The translations under genes and the position numbers were made by a program. DNA of 64,000 nt, taken from assembly GCF_030247185.1 (NCBI RefSeq), contig NC_080572.1, positions 182,060,866 to 182,124,865 on the forward strand, given 5' to 3'. A model generated the notes under the pieces. That model saw only the letters and a program-made list of their open reading frames with translations. It was not told the origin of the DNA and did not search any database. The DNA comes from Malaya genurostris. Lineage: Eukaryota > Arthropoda > Insecta > Diptera > Culicidae. Below, piece after piece: positions 1-9,955 of the stretch (the first letter of the stretch is position 1; the number at the start of each line of letters is the position of its first letter).

Positions 1-299
1 ATAAAATCATTCCAATTTATCAACATAACCTTTTCTCGCATGCTAAGACCAGATCTGAAAATATGCATGGTTTAAAACAGAAATTGGGTGCTGCAACAAT
101 AACATAGGTAGAAATTGATTTTTCTCACACTAAAATTAACTTTTCGCTTGAAAACATGACGTTGTATGTAAGTTATAAAAGATTTTACAAGTGAAAATTC
201 GTTTTCCCTTGTATTTTGACAGCTAATATTGCAATCATCATCCTCGCACACGTACGCATCTTGCAGTGAAACACAACGTTAGATCGCCCATCAAATTTA
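1..299. other. AT-rich intergenic DNA, nothing recognised
   Basis: No ORF, repeat end or RNA signal is visible in this stretch. It lies just outside the repeat cluster that begins near 300. Confidence 0.4.
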
Positions 300-430
300 G
301 TCATGCTTAATCGCAAGCTAATCGATTAATCGAGTAATTCTGTACGATTAATCAAGCAAATCGATTAGTTTGAAAAGTTGTATTCGATTATTTACTAATC
401 GAGTATTTCAAAAAACGCGACATCCCTAGT
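300..430. mobile_element. Possible hAT-like MITE fragment
   Basis: The segment repeats ATTAATCG/CGATTAAT motifs and ends with CGCGACATCCCTA, which as a reverse complement (TAGGGATGTCGCG) resembles the terminal repeats of some hAT MITEs. Only this one end is clear; the other end and the 8-bp target duplication were not found. The family assignment is tentative. Confidence 0.35.
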
Positions 431-527
431 AGTGGATTAATAAGTTAAGAGCAAATTCAGCAGCTGCAAGATTCATATGGGTGGTCTATAATGTAAATGA
501 AACTGAAACAACCCACTTAGAAAAAAA
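431..527. repeat. Inverted-repeat segment matching 8195-8260
   Basis: The block around 447-512 (GCAAATTCAGCAGCTGCAAG and onwards) is the reverse complement of the block around 8195-8260. It is one arm of the very large palindromic arrangement that brackets foldback copy 1. It has no coding capacity. Confidence 0.6.
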
Positions 528-817
528 CGTTCAATGGTAGTCCTTCATTGGTCCAATACGTTGGATCATTGGTCCAATACGTTGGATCATTGGTCCAATG
601 AAAGTCCAATCAATCGTTCAACGGGAGGCCAACACGGGACCTTCGTTTGCCGATTTTGAAACAGACCGTTGAACCAAACGCCATTTTTTTCGTTCAACAA
701 ACCCGGCAGACAGAGGTCCATTGTTGAGCCATTTTTAACATGACGAGTTGGAGCCCCGTTGGACTAGTTTTACTGGAGAATTTCTGAAGCTTTTTCCACT
801 TATTTTTTTAAACTAAC

Positions 818-828
818 ACTACATACCT
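818..828. repeat. Left target-site duplication of the LINE
   Basis: ACTACATACCT occurs here directly before the LINE 5' end and again at 6848-6858 directly after its poly(A) tail. The relative at 10931-10941 carries the same ACTACATACCT without a LINE, which confirms the empty site. Confidence 0.9.
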
Positions 829-1000
829 ACATTCAGTAAAAACCATTCAAGCGAAGAGGTTGTGTTTCGATTGTACTGGCTCGTGAGTTAACGGCTGCTA
901 CCGAGACAATTCTAAGCTTCAGGTAGTTAAACTGCCCATAGCAAACGCAATATTCGGGGCGTTTCCCGACTGGAAAGCTAGCAACGAAGGCCATCCCGTT

Positions 1001-1125
1001 CATACGCACAGAGGTGTAGAGACACAGAGGTGCGAGAGCATAGAAGTGACGAGTCACAGAGGTGCCATCGCATAAAGGTGCGAAGACGAAGGGGTGCAAA
1101 GGCACAGAGGTGCTAAAGCAACCCA
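1001..1125 (+). repeat. Imperfect CACAGAGGTGC repeats in LINE 5' UTR
   Basis: Variants of CACAGAGGTGC recur about eight times at irregular spacing in the LINE leader. A second local duplication (AGACTGCCAATTGGAAA, twice) lies at about 1320-1363. Repeats in a LINE 5' UTR often relate to the internal promoter; that role is inferred here. Confidence 0.6.
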
Positions 1126-1522
1126 GTGCTGATCTACCAGGTACCAGAATTTGTACGCTGCGTAGGATCAAAAGAGACGGCATATATCGCGAGGTGCTAC
1201 ACTGCAAGCATCGCATTTGATCGCCACCAAGAGCAAAAGCACTGTACCTGGGGTCAGGTACAGCAAGTGCAGTGGTGTTCACAACGACGGCAGAGCAACT
1301 GAGATAGCAGTAAACGACAGAAGACTGCCAATTGGAAACAGCAAAAGACTGCCAATTGGAAATCGTTGGAAGAGCTTCACGTCGTTCTTCACGATAAAGG
1401 AACAGAGACATCAGCTACAAGGTAGATTTAATTTAATTTATTTTTTATTTCTTATATCTGAAATTTTACTAAACATAAGTTTTTATTTTGGTATTATTAA
1501 TTTACAAAAAAAATTTAATGTA

Positions 1523-2836
1523 ATGGATGATCTCATGGAAGATCATCCGAATCCGATTCCGGATACTAGTAAAAGTTTAAATACTCCGAGGGCTAAACAT
1601 TATCCACAGGGTACCACTGGGCCATGGATAATCTATCTTCGAAAAAAAGAAAAGATTTTAAACTTGATGCAAATTACAAAGGATTTGACATCACATTTCT
1701 CTGAAGTTAAAGAAATCTGTAAGGTTAATAGAGATAAAATTCGAGTTGTAGTTAACGACTTGAAACAGGCAAACGATATTGTAACCTGTAAATTATTTGC
1801 TATTGAATATCGAGTTTACATTCCATCGAAGGAGGTAGAAATTGACGGTGTTGTGACTGAAGCAAGTCTGACAGCAGATGATTTACTTAAAAATGGAGTT
1901 GGCCGTTTTAAAAACTCCATGCTTGAGGGAGTTAAGATACTCGAGTGCAAACAATTGTACTCAGCATCTATTGTCGATGGAAAAAAGTCTTATCGTCCCT
2001 CAGATTCGTTTCGCGTAACATTTGCCGGATCTGCATTGCCTAGCCATGTCTATATCGATAAAATTCGTCTTCCTGTTCGGCTTTTCGTACCGCATGTTAT
2101 GAATTGCACGAACTGTAAAAAATTCGGACATACAGCTACTTACTGTAGTAATAAGTCCAAATGTATCAAATGTCAAGGGCCTCATAAGGATAATCTTTGC
2201 GATAAAGATGTTGAAAAATGTGTTTATTGTGGGGAAAGCCCTCATGATGATCTTTCAGTGTGCGCTGCATTTAAGCTGCGTAAAGACAAAATGAAGCTTT
2301 CTTTAAAAGCACGGTCTAAGCGCACATATGCAGAAATGCTCAAAACGGTCATACATGTCTCCCCTTTGGAAACCGAAAACGGTTTTTCAAATCTTGCGGA
2401 GCCAGAGGAATCTGACTCTGACGGAAATAGTGAAGATACCTCGTTTGTCACTCCTCAAGGGTCTGTTAAGAGGAGATTAACAAACCACAAAATACCAAAA
2501 AAGACACCTAAAATTATACCTTCAAAAAAAGATCCCCGTGTTAAAGCTAAAAAGCCAAATTTAAAACCAAAAACTGTGCCTCCTGGTTTGTCAAATTCAC
2601 AAACCAATCCAGGAACTAGCTCAAGAAAAGACAATAATCCAGTGGGCTCCATTTCACATTCACCAACAGGATTACTGAAATTTTCGGAAATTGTAGAATG
2701 GATTTTCGCTGCATTCAATATTTCTGAACCTCTAAAGACCATCATAACAGCATTCCTTCCAATAGCTAGAACTTTTTTGAAACAGTTATCAGCTCAATGG
2801 CCAGCTCTTTCAGGTTTTGTATCATTTGATGGATAA
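1523..2836 (+). CDS. LINE ORF1: CCHC zinc-knuckle protein
   Basis: ORF1 proteins of I-type LINEs bind the element RNA and form the ribonucleoprotein that enters the nucleus. The frame is open from about 1217, but I chose the ATG at 1523 because the 102 codons before it look like leader (hydrophobic, low complexity) and the sequence from residue 1 (MDDLMEDH) matches the acidic start and following 'GPWIIYLRKK' block seen in this family. Three zinc knuckles follow one another at about 2101-2275: CTNCKKFGHTATYC, CIKCQGPHKDNLC and CVYCGESPHDDLSVC. The C-terminal part is basic and proline/serine-rich. The length is 437 residues, with no frameshift. Its stop overlaps the ORF2 start by 8 bases. Confidence 0.85.
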   Translation: MDDLMEDHPNPIPDTSKSLNTPRAKHYPQGTTGPWIIYLRKKEKILNLMQITKDLTSHFSEVKEICKVNRDKIRVVVNDLKQANDIVTCKLFAIEYRVYIPSKEVEIDGVVTEASLTADDLLKNGVGRFKNSMLEGVKILECKQLYSASIVDGKKSYRPSDSFRVTFAGSALPSHVYIDKIRLPVRLFVPHVMNCTNCKKFGHTATYCSNKSKCIKCQGPHKDNLCDKDVEKCVYCGESPHDDLSVCAAFKLRKDKMKLSLKARSKRTYAEMLKTVIHVSPLETENGFSNLAEPEESDSDGNSEDTSFVTPQGSVKRRLTNHKIPKKTPKIIPSKKDPRVKAKKPNLKPKTVPPGLSNSQTNPGTSSRKDNNPVGSISHSPTGLLKFSEIVEWIFAAFNISEPLKTIITAFLPIARTFLKQLSAQWPALSGFVSFDG

Positions 2837-5800
2837 TTTATCATCCGCCGCAAATGATTCAATCACTGTCCTGCAGTGGAATTGTCGAAGCATCATGCCA
2901 AAACTTGATTCATTTAAAGTTTTGTTGCATAGTCAAAAATGTGATGTATTTGCTTTGTGCGAAACATGGCTTACATCAAACATAGCCTTAAATTTTAATG
3001 ACTTTAACATTATACGTCTCGACAGAGACTCCCCGTATGGTGGAGTGCTTTTAGGAATTAAGAAATGTTATTCCTTTTATAGATTAAACATTCCTTCGAC
3101 TTCTAGTATAGAAGTTGTTGCTTGTCAAATAAACATTAAAGGAAAGGACATTTGCATTGCTTCGGTATATATTCCTCCAAGAGCTCAAGTTGGACAACGA
3201 CAGCTTAATGAAATTGTCGAAGCCCTTCCTGCTCCACGTTTGATTTTAGGAGATTTCAATTCGCACGGAATGATGTGGGGTTCCGTTTACAATGATAGCA
3301 GATCATCTCTAATATATAATATTTGCGACAATTTTAGCATGACGGTACTAAATATGGGTAGCATGACACGGATCCCAAGACCTCCTGCACGTCCAAGTGC
3401 ATTAGATTTATCTCTTTGTTCGACTTCAATTCGACTAGATTGCACCTGGAAAGTATTTCCTGATTTACATGGTAGCGATCATTTACCAATCATCATCTCA
3501 ATTAGCAGTAACAAAGGCATTGCTAATTCAGTTAATATTCCATATGATTTGACAAAAAATATTGACTGGATTAAATACCAAAGTAATATTTCAAGTGTCT
3601 TAACTTCAATGGAAGAGCTTCCCCCACTTGAAGAATATGACTTCCTCGTTTGTTCGATTCTGGAGGCCGCAGAACAAGCCCAAACCAAACGATTTCTTGG
3701 TCCATCGTCTAACAGAAGACCTCCAAATCCTTGGTGGGACAAAGAGTGCTCAGATGCTAAACACGCGAAACAAAATGCTTTCAAGACGTTTTTAAAACGA
3801 GGAGGAGGAACTCCTCAGAATTTTGAAAAATTCTTGGTTTTAGAAACCAAGTACAAGAACATACTTCGGGTTAAGAAATGCAGCTATTGGAGACATTTTG
3901 TGGAAGGTTTGTCAAGAGAAACCTCAATGAGCACTCTTTGGAATACGGCCAGACGAATGAGGAATCGTAACGTAGGAAATGAGAGTGAGGAGTACTCGAA
4001 TCGATGGATATTTGATTTTGCGAGGAAAGTTTGTCCAGATTCCGTTCCTACGCATAGCATTGTTAGGGAGTCTTCTTCAAATGATGATTCCATTGATAGC
4101 CCCTTTTCAATGATGGAATTTTCCATAGCACTCATGTCTTGTAACAATAACGCTCCTGGATTGGACAGAATTAAATTCAACTTGGTGAAGAATCTGCCCG
4201 ACCTCGCAAAAAGACGTTTGTTGGAATTGTTCAACAAGTTTCTTGAGCAAAATATTGTTCCACCTGACTGGAGACAAGTGAAAGTTATCGCCATTCAAAA
4301 GCCGGGGAAACCAGCTTCCAATCACAACTCATATAGACCCATTGCGATGTTGTCCTGCATCAGAAAATTGTTCGAAAAAATTATTCTACGACGTCTCGAC
4401 ACTTGGGTCGAGACGAACGGTTTGTTGTCAGATACTCAGTTTGGCTTCCGTAGAAATAAAGGGACGAATGATTGCCTTGCATTACTTTCGTCTGACATCC
4501 AAATTGCCTTCGCTCAAAAGCAACAAATGGCATCTGTATTTTTAGACATTAAAGGAGCATTTGATTCAGTTTCCATTGATGTTCTTTCAGACAAGCTCCA
4601 CCAACATGGACTCCCAGCGGTTATAAATAATTATTTGCACAACCTTTTGTCAGAGAAACGCATGCATTTTTCACATGGCGATTTGGCAACAATCAGAATT
4701 AGCTACATGGGTCTCCCGCAAGGCTCATGCCTCAGTCCGCTCCTCTATAATTTTTACGTGAATGACATTGACAGCTGTCTAGTAACCCCATGTACACTAA
4801 GACAATTGGCAGATGATGGCGTGGTTTCAGTTACTGGATCCAAAGCTATTGATCTGCAAAAACCATTGCAAGATACCTTAGATAAATTGTCCGTTTGGGC
4901 TGTTCATCTTGGTATCGAATTCTCTGCGGAGAAAACAGAGCTGGTCGTCTTTTCAAAAAAGCATGATCCCGCGCAACTTCAGCTTCATATGATGGGAAGA
5001 ATAATCGAACAGGTTTTGACTTTCAAATACCTCGGGGTGTGGTTTGATTCCAAATGCACGTGGGGAGGACACATTAGGTATCTGATAACGAAATGCCAAC
5101 AAAGAGTAAATTTTCTTCGAACAATAACAGGGTCTTGGTGGGGTGCTCATCCGCAAGATCTAATAAAATTGTATCAGACAACGATACTTTCAGTGATGGA
5201 ATATGGATGCGTTTGTTTTCGTTCCGCTGCAAATTCTCATATTATCAAACTTGAGCGAATTCAGTACCGTTGTTTGCGAATTGCTTTAGGCTGCATGCAT
5301 TCGACACATACAATGAGTCTTGAAGTTCTGGCGGGAGTTCTTCCATTAAAAGATCGATTTTGGGAGCTTTCATCACGCCTGCTAATAAGATGTGATGTGC
5401 TGAATCCCATGGTAATTAATAATTTCGAACGACTAGTCGAGCTTCGATCTCAAACAAAATTCATGACAGTATATTTTAACCATATGTCACAGGAAATCAA
5501 CCCTTCAAGATATATTCCTATCCGTGTCAGCCTCCTAAATGTACCTGACTCAACTTTATTTTTCGACACATCCATGCAGCGCGAAGTGCGTGGAATCCCG
5601 GACCACCTACGCTCTATGGAAATCCCAAAAATATTTTCAAGTAAGTTCAGGCATATTAACTCTGAGAAAATGTTTTACACGGACGGATCGCGAATGGAAG
5701 AAGCGACAGGGTTTGGTATGTTCAACAATAATGTTTCGGCCTCATTCAAGCTTCAAGAACCTGCATCTGTTTATATAGCAGAGTTAGCAGCAGTTCATTA

Positions 5801-6521
5801 TAGCTTGAATGTAATCGTCACATTATCTCCAAACCATTATTTCCTCTTCACAGATAGTCTGAGTGCAATTGAAGCCATTCGCTCAAACGCTGCTGGCAAA
5901 AATGAACCGTTTTTCTTGGGTAAAATAAAACAGTGTCTGAACGACATATTGAATAATAATTATCTAATCACAATAGTTTGGGTTCCGGCTCATTGCTCCA
6001 TTCCAGGCAATGAAAGAGCCGATATTTTAGCCAAAGGTGGTGCTATTGAGGGTGAAATTTATGAGAGACCGATTGCTTTCAACGAATTCTATAGCGCGTC
6101 TCGCCAAAGAACACTTGCCAGCTGGCAAGCTTCTTGGGATAAAGATGATCTGGGTCGGTGGATGCACTCAATTATTCCTAAAATATCGACAAAGGCATGG
6201 TTCAGGGGACTGGATGTGAGTAGAGATTTCATTCGTGTGATGTCCAGACTCATGTCCAATCACTACACGTTAGATGCACATCTCCTTCGAATTGGACTTT
6301 CCGAGACTAATCATTGTGCTTGCGGCGAAGGTTACCGCGATATTGACCATGTTGTTTGGACATGCGTGGAGTTTCGTGATGTCAGATCTCAACTAATAAA
6401 TTCCTTGCGTACCCAAGGTAGACTATCCAATGTCCCAGTTCGCGACATTCTTGCTTGTCGTGACCTTCCATACATGAAACTTCTTTATCATTTCATTAAA
6501 TCCATTGGAGTTCCAATTTAA
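2829..6521 (+). CDS. LINE ORF2: endonuclease, reverse transcriptase, RNase H
   Basis: This 1230-residue polyprotein nicks the target and copies the element RNA by target-primed reverse transcription. The apurinic-type endonuclease spans residues 10-230 (motifs QWNCRSI, ETWL, GDFNSHG, SDHLPI). The reverse transcriptase follows at about 460-760, with LDIKGAFDSV, GLPQGS and the catalytic ADD in QLADDG. RNase H lies at about 945-1080 (FYTDGS, AELAAVH, FTDSLSA, GNERADILA). A C-terminal CACGEG...DHVVWTC finger is near 1163. All key residues are present and there is no internal stop. I chose the ATG at 2829 because it gives the ATGGATAA overlap with the ORF1 stop, a plausible termination-reinitiation arrangement; the open frame extends 12 bases further upstream without an ATG. 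Confidence 0.93.
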   Translation: MDNLSSAANDSITVLQWNCRSIMPKLDSFKVLLHSQKCDVFALCETWLTSNIALNFNDFNIIRLDRDSPYGGVLLGIKKCYSFYRLNIPSTSSIEVVACQINIKGKDICIASVYIPPRAQVGQRQLNEIVEALPAPRLILGDFNSHGMMWGSVYNDSRSSLIYNICDNFSMTVLNMGSMTRIPRPPARPSALDLSLCSTSIRLDCTWKVFPDLHGSDHLPIIISISSNKGIANSVNIPYDLTKNIDWIKYQSNISSVLTSMEELPPLEEYDFLVCSILEAAEQAQTKRFLGPSSNRRPPNPWWDKECSDAKHAKQNAFKTFLKRGGGTPQNFEKFLVLETKYKNILRVKKCSYWRHFVEGLSRETSMSTLWNTARRMRNRNVGNESEEYSNRWIFDFARKVCPDSVPTHSIVRESSSNDDSIDSPFSMMEFSIALMSCNNNAPGLDRIKFNLVKNLPDLAKRRLLELFNKFLEQNIVPPDWRQVKVIAIQKPGKPASNHNSYRPIAMLSCIRKLFEKIILRRLDTWVETNGLLSDTQFGFRRNKGTNDCLALLSSDIQIAFAQKQQMASVFLDIKGAFDSVSIDVLSDKLHQHGLPAVINNYLHNLLSEKRMHFSHGDLATIRISYMGLPQGSCLSPLLYNFYVNDIDSCLVTPCTLRQLADDGVVSVTGSKAIDLQKPLQDTLDKLSVWAVHLGIEFSAEKTELVVFSKKHDPAQLQLHMMGRIIEQVLTFKYLGVWFDSKCTWGGHIRYLITKCQQRVNFLRTITGSWWGAHPQDLIKLYQTTILSVMEYGCVCFRSAANSHIIKLERIQYRCLRIALGCMHSTHTMSLEVLAGVLPLKDRFWELSSRLLIRCDVLNPMVINNFERLVELRSQTKFMTVYFNHMSQEINPSRYIPIRVSLLNVPDSTLFFDTSMQREVRGIPDHLRSMEIPKIFSSKFRHINSEKMFYTDGSRMEEATGFGMFNNNVSASFKLQEPASVYIAELAAVHYSLNVIVTLSPNHYFLFTDSLSAIEAIRSNAAGKNEPFFLGKIKQCLNDILNNNYLITIVWVPAHCSIPGNERADILAKGGAIEGEIYERPIAFNEFYSASRQRTLASWQASWDKDDLGRWMHSIIPKISTKAWFRGLDVSRDFIRVMSRLMSNHYTLDAHLLRIGLSETNHCACGEGYRDIDHVVWTCVEFRDVRSQLINSLRTQGRLSNVPVRDILACRDLPYMKLLYHFIKSIGVPI

Positions 6522-6847
6522 ATTTTATTTTATGTTAAACTGTTTTCTCTTCCATGAGTTCAACCAATAGCCAACTATAGGATATTGAATATAAGTGGTG
6601 AACTGATACAAACAATCCTGAAATAGTTATAAGATCATGTACAAAATAAATGTATTTTATTTAATGTAATTAAAATAGCAACTCGCTTGATAAAAACAGT
6701 GTTTAGATTAACTAATGAGTACCAACATACTAATATGATATTCGAAATGTATTAGGTTTAAACTACTATGTATTGTGGATGCCACGGCGAAGAAAAACTT
6801 ATGTATATTGCCTATGAAATAAACGTATTTATGAAAAAAAAAAAAAA

Positions 6848-6858
6848 ACTACATACCT
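6848..6858. repeat. Right target-site duplication of the LINE
   Basis: ACTACATACCT directly follows the poly(A) tail and matches 818-828. The first A could belong to the tail. Confidence 0.9.
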
Positions 6859-7545
6859 GCTCACTACTTCTACTTCACGAAGAATAACAACAAATTTTCT
6901 TTCTATGTAAAGGTAACACTTAATTTTCACACTATTTTTGAAAGATGAAAAACAACAACAAACCGTCCTCTCAGCAGGCCGTTCAATTTTGTTGGTCTTT
7001 GAGCGCTTGTTGAACGACATATTGCACGAAATATTCGTTCAATTTGCTGGAACGGTTCTTTGTTGTTTTTTCTCTTGCAAAAATAGTGTAAAAATTAATT
7101 GTTACCTTTACATAGAAAGAAAATGTGTTGTTATTCTACGTGAAGTAGAAGTATTGTGCAGGTATGTATTATTAGTTTAAACAAATAAGTGGAAAACACT
7201 TCAGACATTCTGCAGTAAAACTAGTCCAACGGGGCTCCAACTCCTCATGTTAAAAATGGCTCAACAATGGACCTCTGTCTGCCGGGTTTGTTGAACGAAA
7301 AAATGGCATTCGGTTCAACGGTCTGTTTCAAAATTTTCACACTATTTTTGCAAGACAAAAAACAACAACAAACCGTTCCAGTAAATTGAACAAATATTTC
7401 GTGCAATATGTCGTTCAACAAGCACTCAAAAACCAACAAAATTGAACGGCCTGCTGAGAGAGATATGTCGTTCAACAAGCTCTCAAAGCTCAACAAAATA
7501 GAACGGCCTGCTGAGAGGGAAACGTTTCCCCAGCAATCCGTTTTA

Positions 7546-7885
7546 AGGACTATTCACACATATCCGGTCCGGTTCAGTGCCGGCACGACACCGTGCACGG
7601 ATACTGATATTATTTCATTCGTTTTCTATGCGCGCATTCACACCTATCCGGCACAGTGCCGTTTCAGTGCAGCTCGCCGTCAGTGTCGCGTCCGTCCGGC
7701 AAACTCAAATTCGTCGTCACCGATATTTTTCATTTTCACTGAAGTCGGTATGTCATTGCATTGGCTGTGCCGGAACGGAAACAGCACGGAAACGGAACGG
7801 AAGGGTACCGATAAAAAAGAACACTGACGGCGCACTGAAGGCACTTCACTGAACCGTCACGGAACTGAAATGTGTGAATAGTCCT
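7546..7885. mobile_element. 340-bp palindromic MITE with TTA duplication
   Basis: The ends are perfect inverted repeats (AGGACTATTCACACAT and its complement), and CCGGTCCGGTT-type sequence continues the palindrome inside. TTA at 7543-7545 and 7886-7888 is the target duplication. An uninterrupted relative of the flanks exists as the reverse complement of about 8140-8190, which shows the empty site. A 3-bp TTA/TWA duplication fits PIF/Harbinger-type MITEs. The open frames inside read only GC-rich palindrome. Confidence 0.75.
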
Positions 7886-7888
7886 TTA

Positions 7889-8362
7889 GTTTTATTTATT
7901 CGACCAGTTCTACTGTCAAATTTAGAACTGGTATACGTTGCCGTTCTATTTTTTTCTATATTTGAAACACAGATAAGGGCACATTCAGTAGTGTTCTAGT
8001 TCTAGATGCATAATTTATGCCAGTTACAAAATTTAAATCTGAATTTTATAACAAGAAAAACTGGCAGCCCCAGCAGTGTTTTACTCGTGTTTCAAATATA
8101 CAAAAAATAGAACGGCATCGTAGACCAGTTTTAAATTTGACAGAAGAACTGGTCGAATAAATAAAACTAGAACGGCTTGCTGGGGATACGTTTGTTTCAG
8201 TTTCAGTTATATTATAGACCACCCATATGAATCTTGCAGCTGCTGAATTTGCTCTAAAACGCTGCTGGGGCTGCCAGTTTATTTTGTTATAATTTCTAGA
8301 TTTAAATTTTAAAACTGACATAAATTATGCATCTAGAACTAGAGCACTCCTGAATATGCCCT
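7889..8362. repeat. Nested inverted-repeat (foldback) block
   Basis: The segment about 7890-7970 is the reverse complement of about 8085-8170 (CGACCAGTTCT and a GTGTTTCAAATAT core). The segment about 7985-8075 is the reverse complement of about 8260-8350 (CTAGTTCTAGATGCATAATT). The two hairpins interlock. No protein is encoded. The block has the look of a non-autonomous foldback element related to the arm at 431-527. Confidence 0.65.
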
Positions 8363-8963
8363 AATAATCGGTCTCAATACACTACACTCAAATAACAAGA
8401 ATGCAGACCTGGCATCTCTTACTCGGACAGCTTCACATCAATCCCTCTAAGAAAAAGCGTTCAACGGTGGTCTTTCGTTGATCCAATACGTTGAATCTTT
8501 GGTCCAATGAAAGTCCAATCAATCGTTCAACGGGAGGCCAACACGGGACCTTCGTTTACCGATTTTGAAACAGACAGTTAAACCGACGACACGACCTGCC
8601 ACTCGACTATCAAAACTGTATCGCAAATTTAACTACCCCTCAGTAACTGGTAATGTCAAAACGGATTTGCTTGAAAAAATGTTGGAACTGGCAACACAAG
8701 TTGGTGAGTTATTGATTTTGAAAAACAGTTACCAGTAGCCTTGGTAGCTTCATATGGAATGTAAACAAAAACAAGAGATTCTCACTTGAAACGAAACCAG
8801 TTGGCCCGCTGGCAGGTATTAAATTTATTCTTCCAGAGAGTTTTGAGTCATTTTTGCTTATTTTTTTTTAATTTGTATCTTTTTATAGCATCTAGCTTCG
8901 GATATCAGTCCGATGTTTCTTTCCATAATCTTCTCAAAGTTACGTGTCACAATATTAACATCG

Positions 8964-9311
8964 TCAGCGAAGCCACAGAGCTGTACGTACTTTCGGAAGA
9001 TCGTGTTGATCCTCGCTATTCAAAGCAATATTGAACAAGAGACAAAAGAATCCAAAACCTTGCCGTAGCCCTCTCTGAGACTTGAGACGACTCGAGAGCG
9101 TCCCAGATACTTGGACGTAGCACATTATTCTATACATCGTTGCTTCGACCAATATCGTCAAATTATACGGAAATCCGCATTCGTGTATAATCTGCCATAG
9201 CGATTGTGTCGTATGCCGCTTTGAAGTAAATGGCGTGTTGTATTCTCGACACTTCTGGAGTACTTGTCTCATAACGAATATGTAATTCGTAGTGGCGTAC
9301 CGTACCGGCAA
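8964..9311 (-). pseudogene. LINE reverse-transcriptase fragment
   Basis: Reading the minus strand gives LQKCREYNTPF, then SLWQIIHECGFPYNLTIL, then SSRLKSQRGLRQG and a degraded CLLFNIAL. This matches the fingers/palm region of mosquito LINE reverse transcriptases around the (L)RQG motif. The DxxxAYD block is in another frame, so the copy is frameshifted, and both ends are truncated. It lies inside the TTAAA-flanked element. The clade is not certain. Confidence 0.75.
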
Positions 9312-9637
9312 CGCAAATTATTCACTACCAAAAATTTGATTTCGGTTGTTTAAGGTAATAAAACACTTCTCGTGTGTTATCTGCAGAGGGAATATATATA
9401 TCTAACTAAGCATTTATCACTTTCATAACGTTCCTAGAATTACATTCCTCGTTTAAAGTTTTGCTCGAGCTTCCTGGTTTAAAACTAGATAACCAAGCCG
9501 ATTGAATGTAGACTTTTCGATAACTCGCTCCAGGCGACCACAGTGTTTCTATAAACTTGGTGGTGTTTAAGATTGTCAAAAATTTTGAACGTGCCTGTTC
9601 AACGTCACTAGTTTGTAATTGGCCTGAACTTTGAAGT

Positions 9638-9955
9638 GCCGGCGTTTGACAAATTTCATATACAAATCAGCCCCCGAATGAATTATTGTTATTCCACCAA
9701 TAAGGGCATCAATGTCTTTCGCATTCAGTTTATCAACCGATCCACCACCAGATGTGTTCCCTGATCGTGCATTCCAAGTAAAGGAAAAATTTTGAAGAAT
9801 CGTTCTACGCATGCCAAATTATCTTTTTTGATTGCATCATCAAATTTTTGACAAACGACGTTGCGGATCTGTGTCGTTGCTTGTTCTAGTGTAGAAACAG
9901 CTTTTTGAATGGAAGCTATCGATCCAGACACGCCATCAGTAATTTTTTTAAAGAT
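9638..9955 (-). pseudogene. COG4: COG4 (Golgi-tether subunit) gene fragment
   Basis: COG4 is a subunit of the conserved oligomeric Golgi complex, a cytosolic tether for retrograde vesicles. On the minus strand one frame reads QIRNVVCQKFDDAIKKDN followed by ACVERFFKIFPLLGMHDQG, which matches the strongly conserved VERFFKIFPLLG block of COG4. The neighbouring frame then reads SVDKLNAKDIDALIGG followed by HSGADLYMKFVKRR, matching the later '[26 protein letters not shown]' stretch. Roughly 70 residues between the two blocks are missing and the frame changes at the join. This is therefore a deleted, frameshifted piece of a host gene inside a transposon, not a working gene. The identification rests on recall of the family, not on a search. 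Confidence 0.72.

Larger units (their letters stand above)
829..6847 (+). mobile_element. Full-length I/Loa-group LINE retrotransposon
   Basis: This is a 6.0-kb non-LTR retrotransposon with a 5' UTR of about 690 bp, two intact ORFs, a 3' UTR of about 310 bp and a terminal poly(A) run of about 15 bases. It is bounded by an 11-bp target-site duplication. ORF1 encodes a zinc-knuckle RNA-binding protein; ORF2 encodes endonuclease, reverse transcriptase and RNase H. An RNase H domain after the reverse transcriptase points to the I/Loa/R1 assemblage; the exact clade cannot be fixed by eye. Both ORFs are open and the target duplication is perfect, so the insertion looks young and possibly still competent. 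It sits inside foldback copy 1. Confidence 0.92.
528..7540. mobile_element. Foldback-type repeat, copy 1, split by a LINE
   Basis: The sequence 528-828 continues at 6848 once the LINE is removed. The segment about 640-828 plus 6848-6960 is largely the reverse complement of about 7050-7340, so the element folds into a long hairpin with a centre near 6960-7045. A shorter relative of the arm continues at 7330-7530, with repeated CGTTCAACAA and CGGCCTGCTGAGAG modules. A second copy lies at 8446-13070. No transposase is present. Long inverted arms with internal repeats suggest a foldback or other non-autonomous DNA element; the superfamily is not known to me and the outer ends are approximate. Confidence 0.6.

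Noticed and set aside
833..1411. 192-codon minus-strand frame in the LINE leader
   Set aside because: It is antisense to the LINE 5' UTR repeats; its composition follows the repeats and it matches no protein family.
7408..7852. Overlapping frames of 139 and 91 codons
   Set aside because: They run through the palindromic MITE and the foldback arm; the reading frame simply follows inverted repeats.
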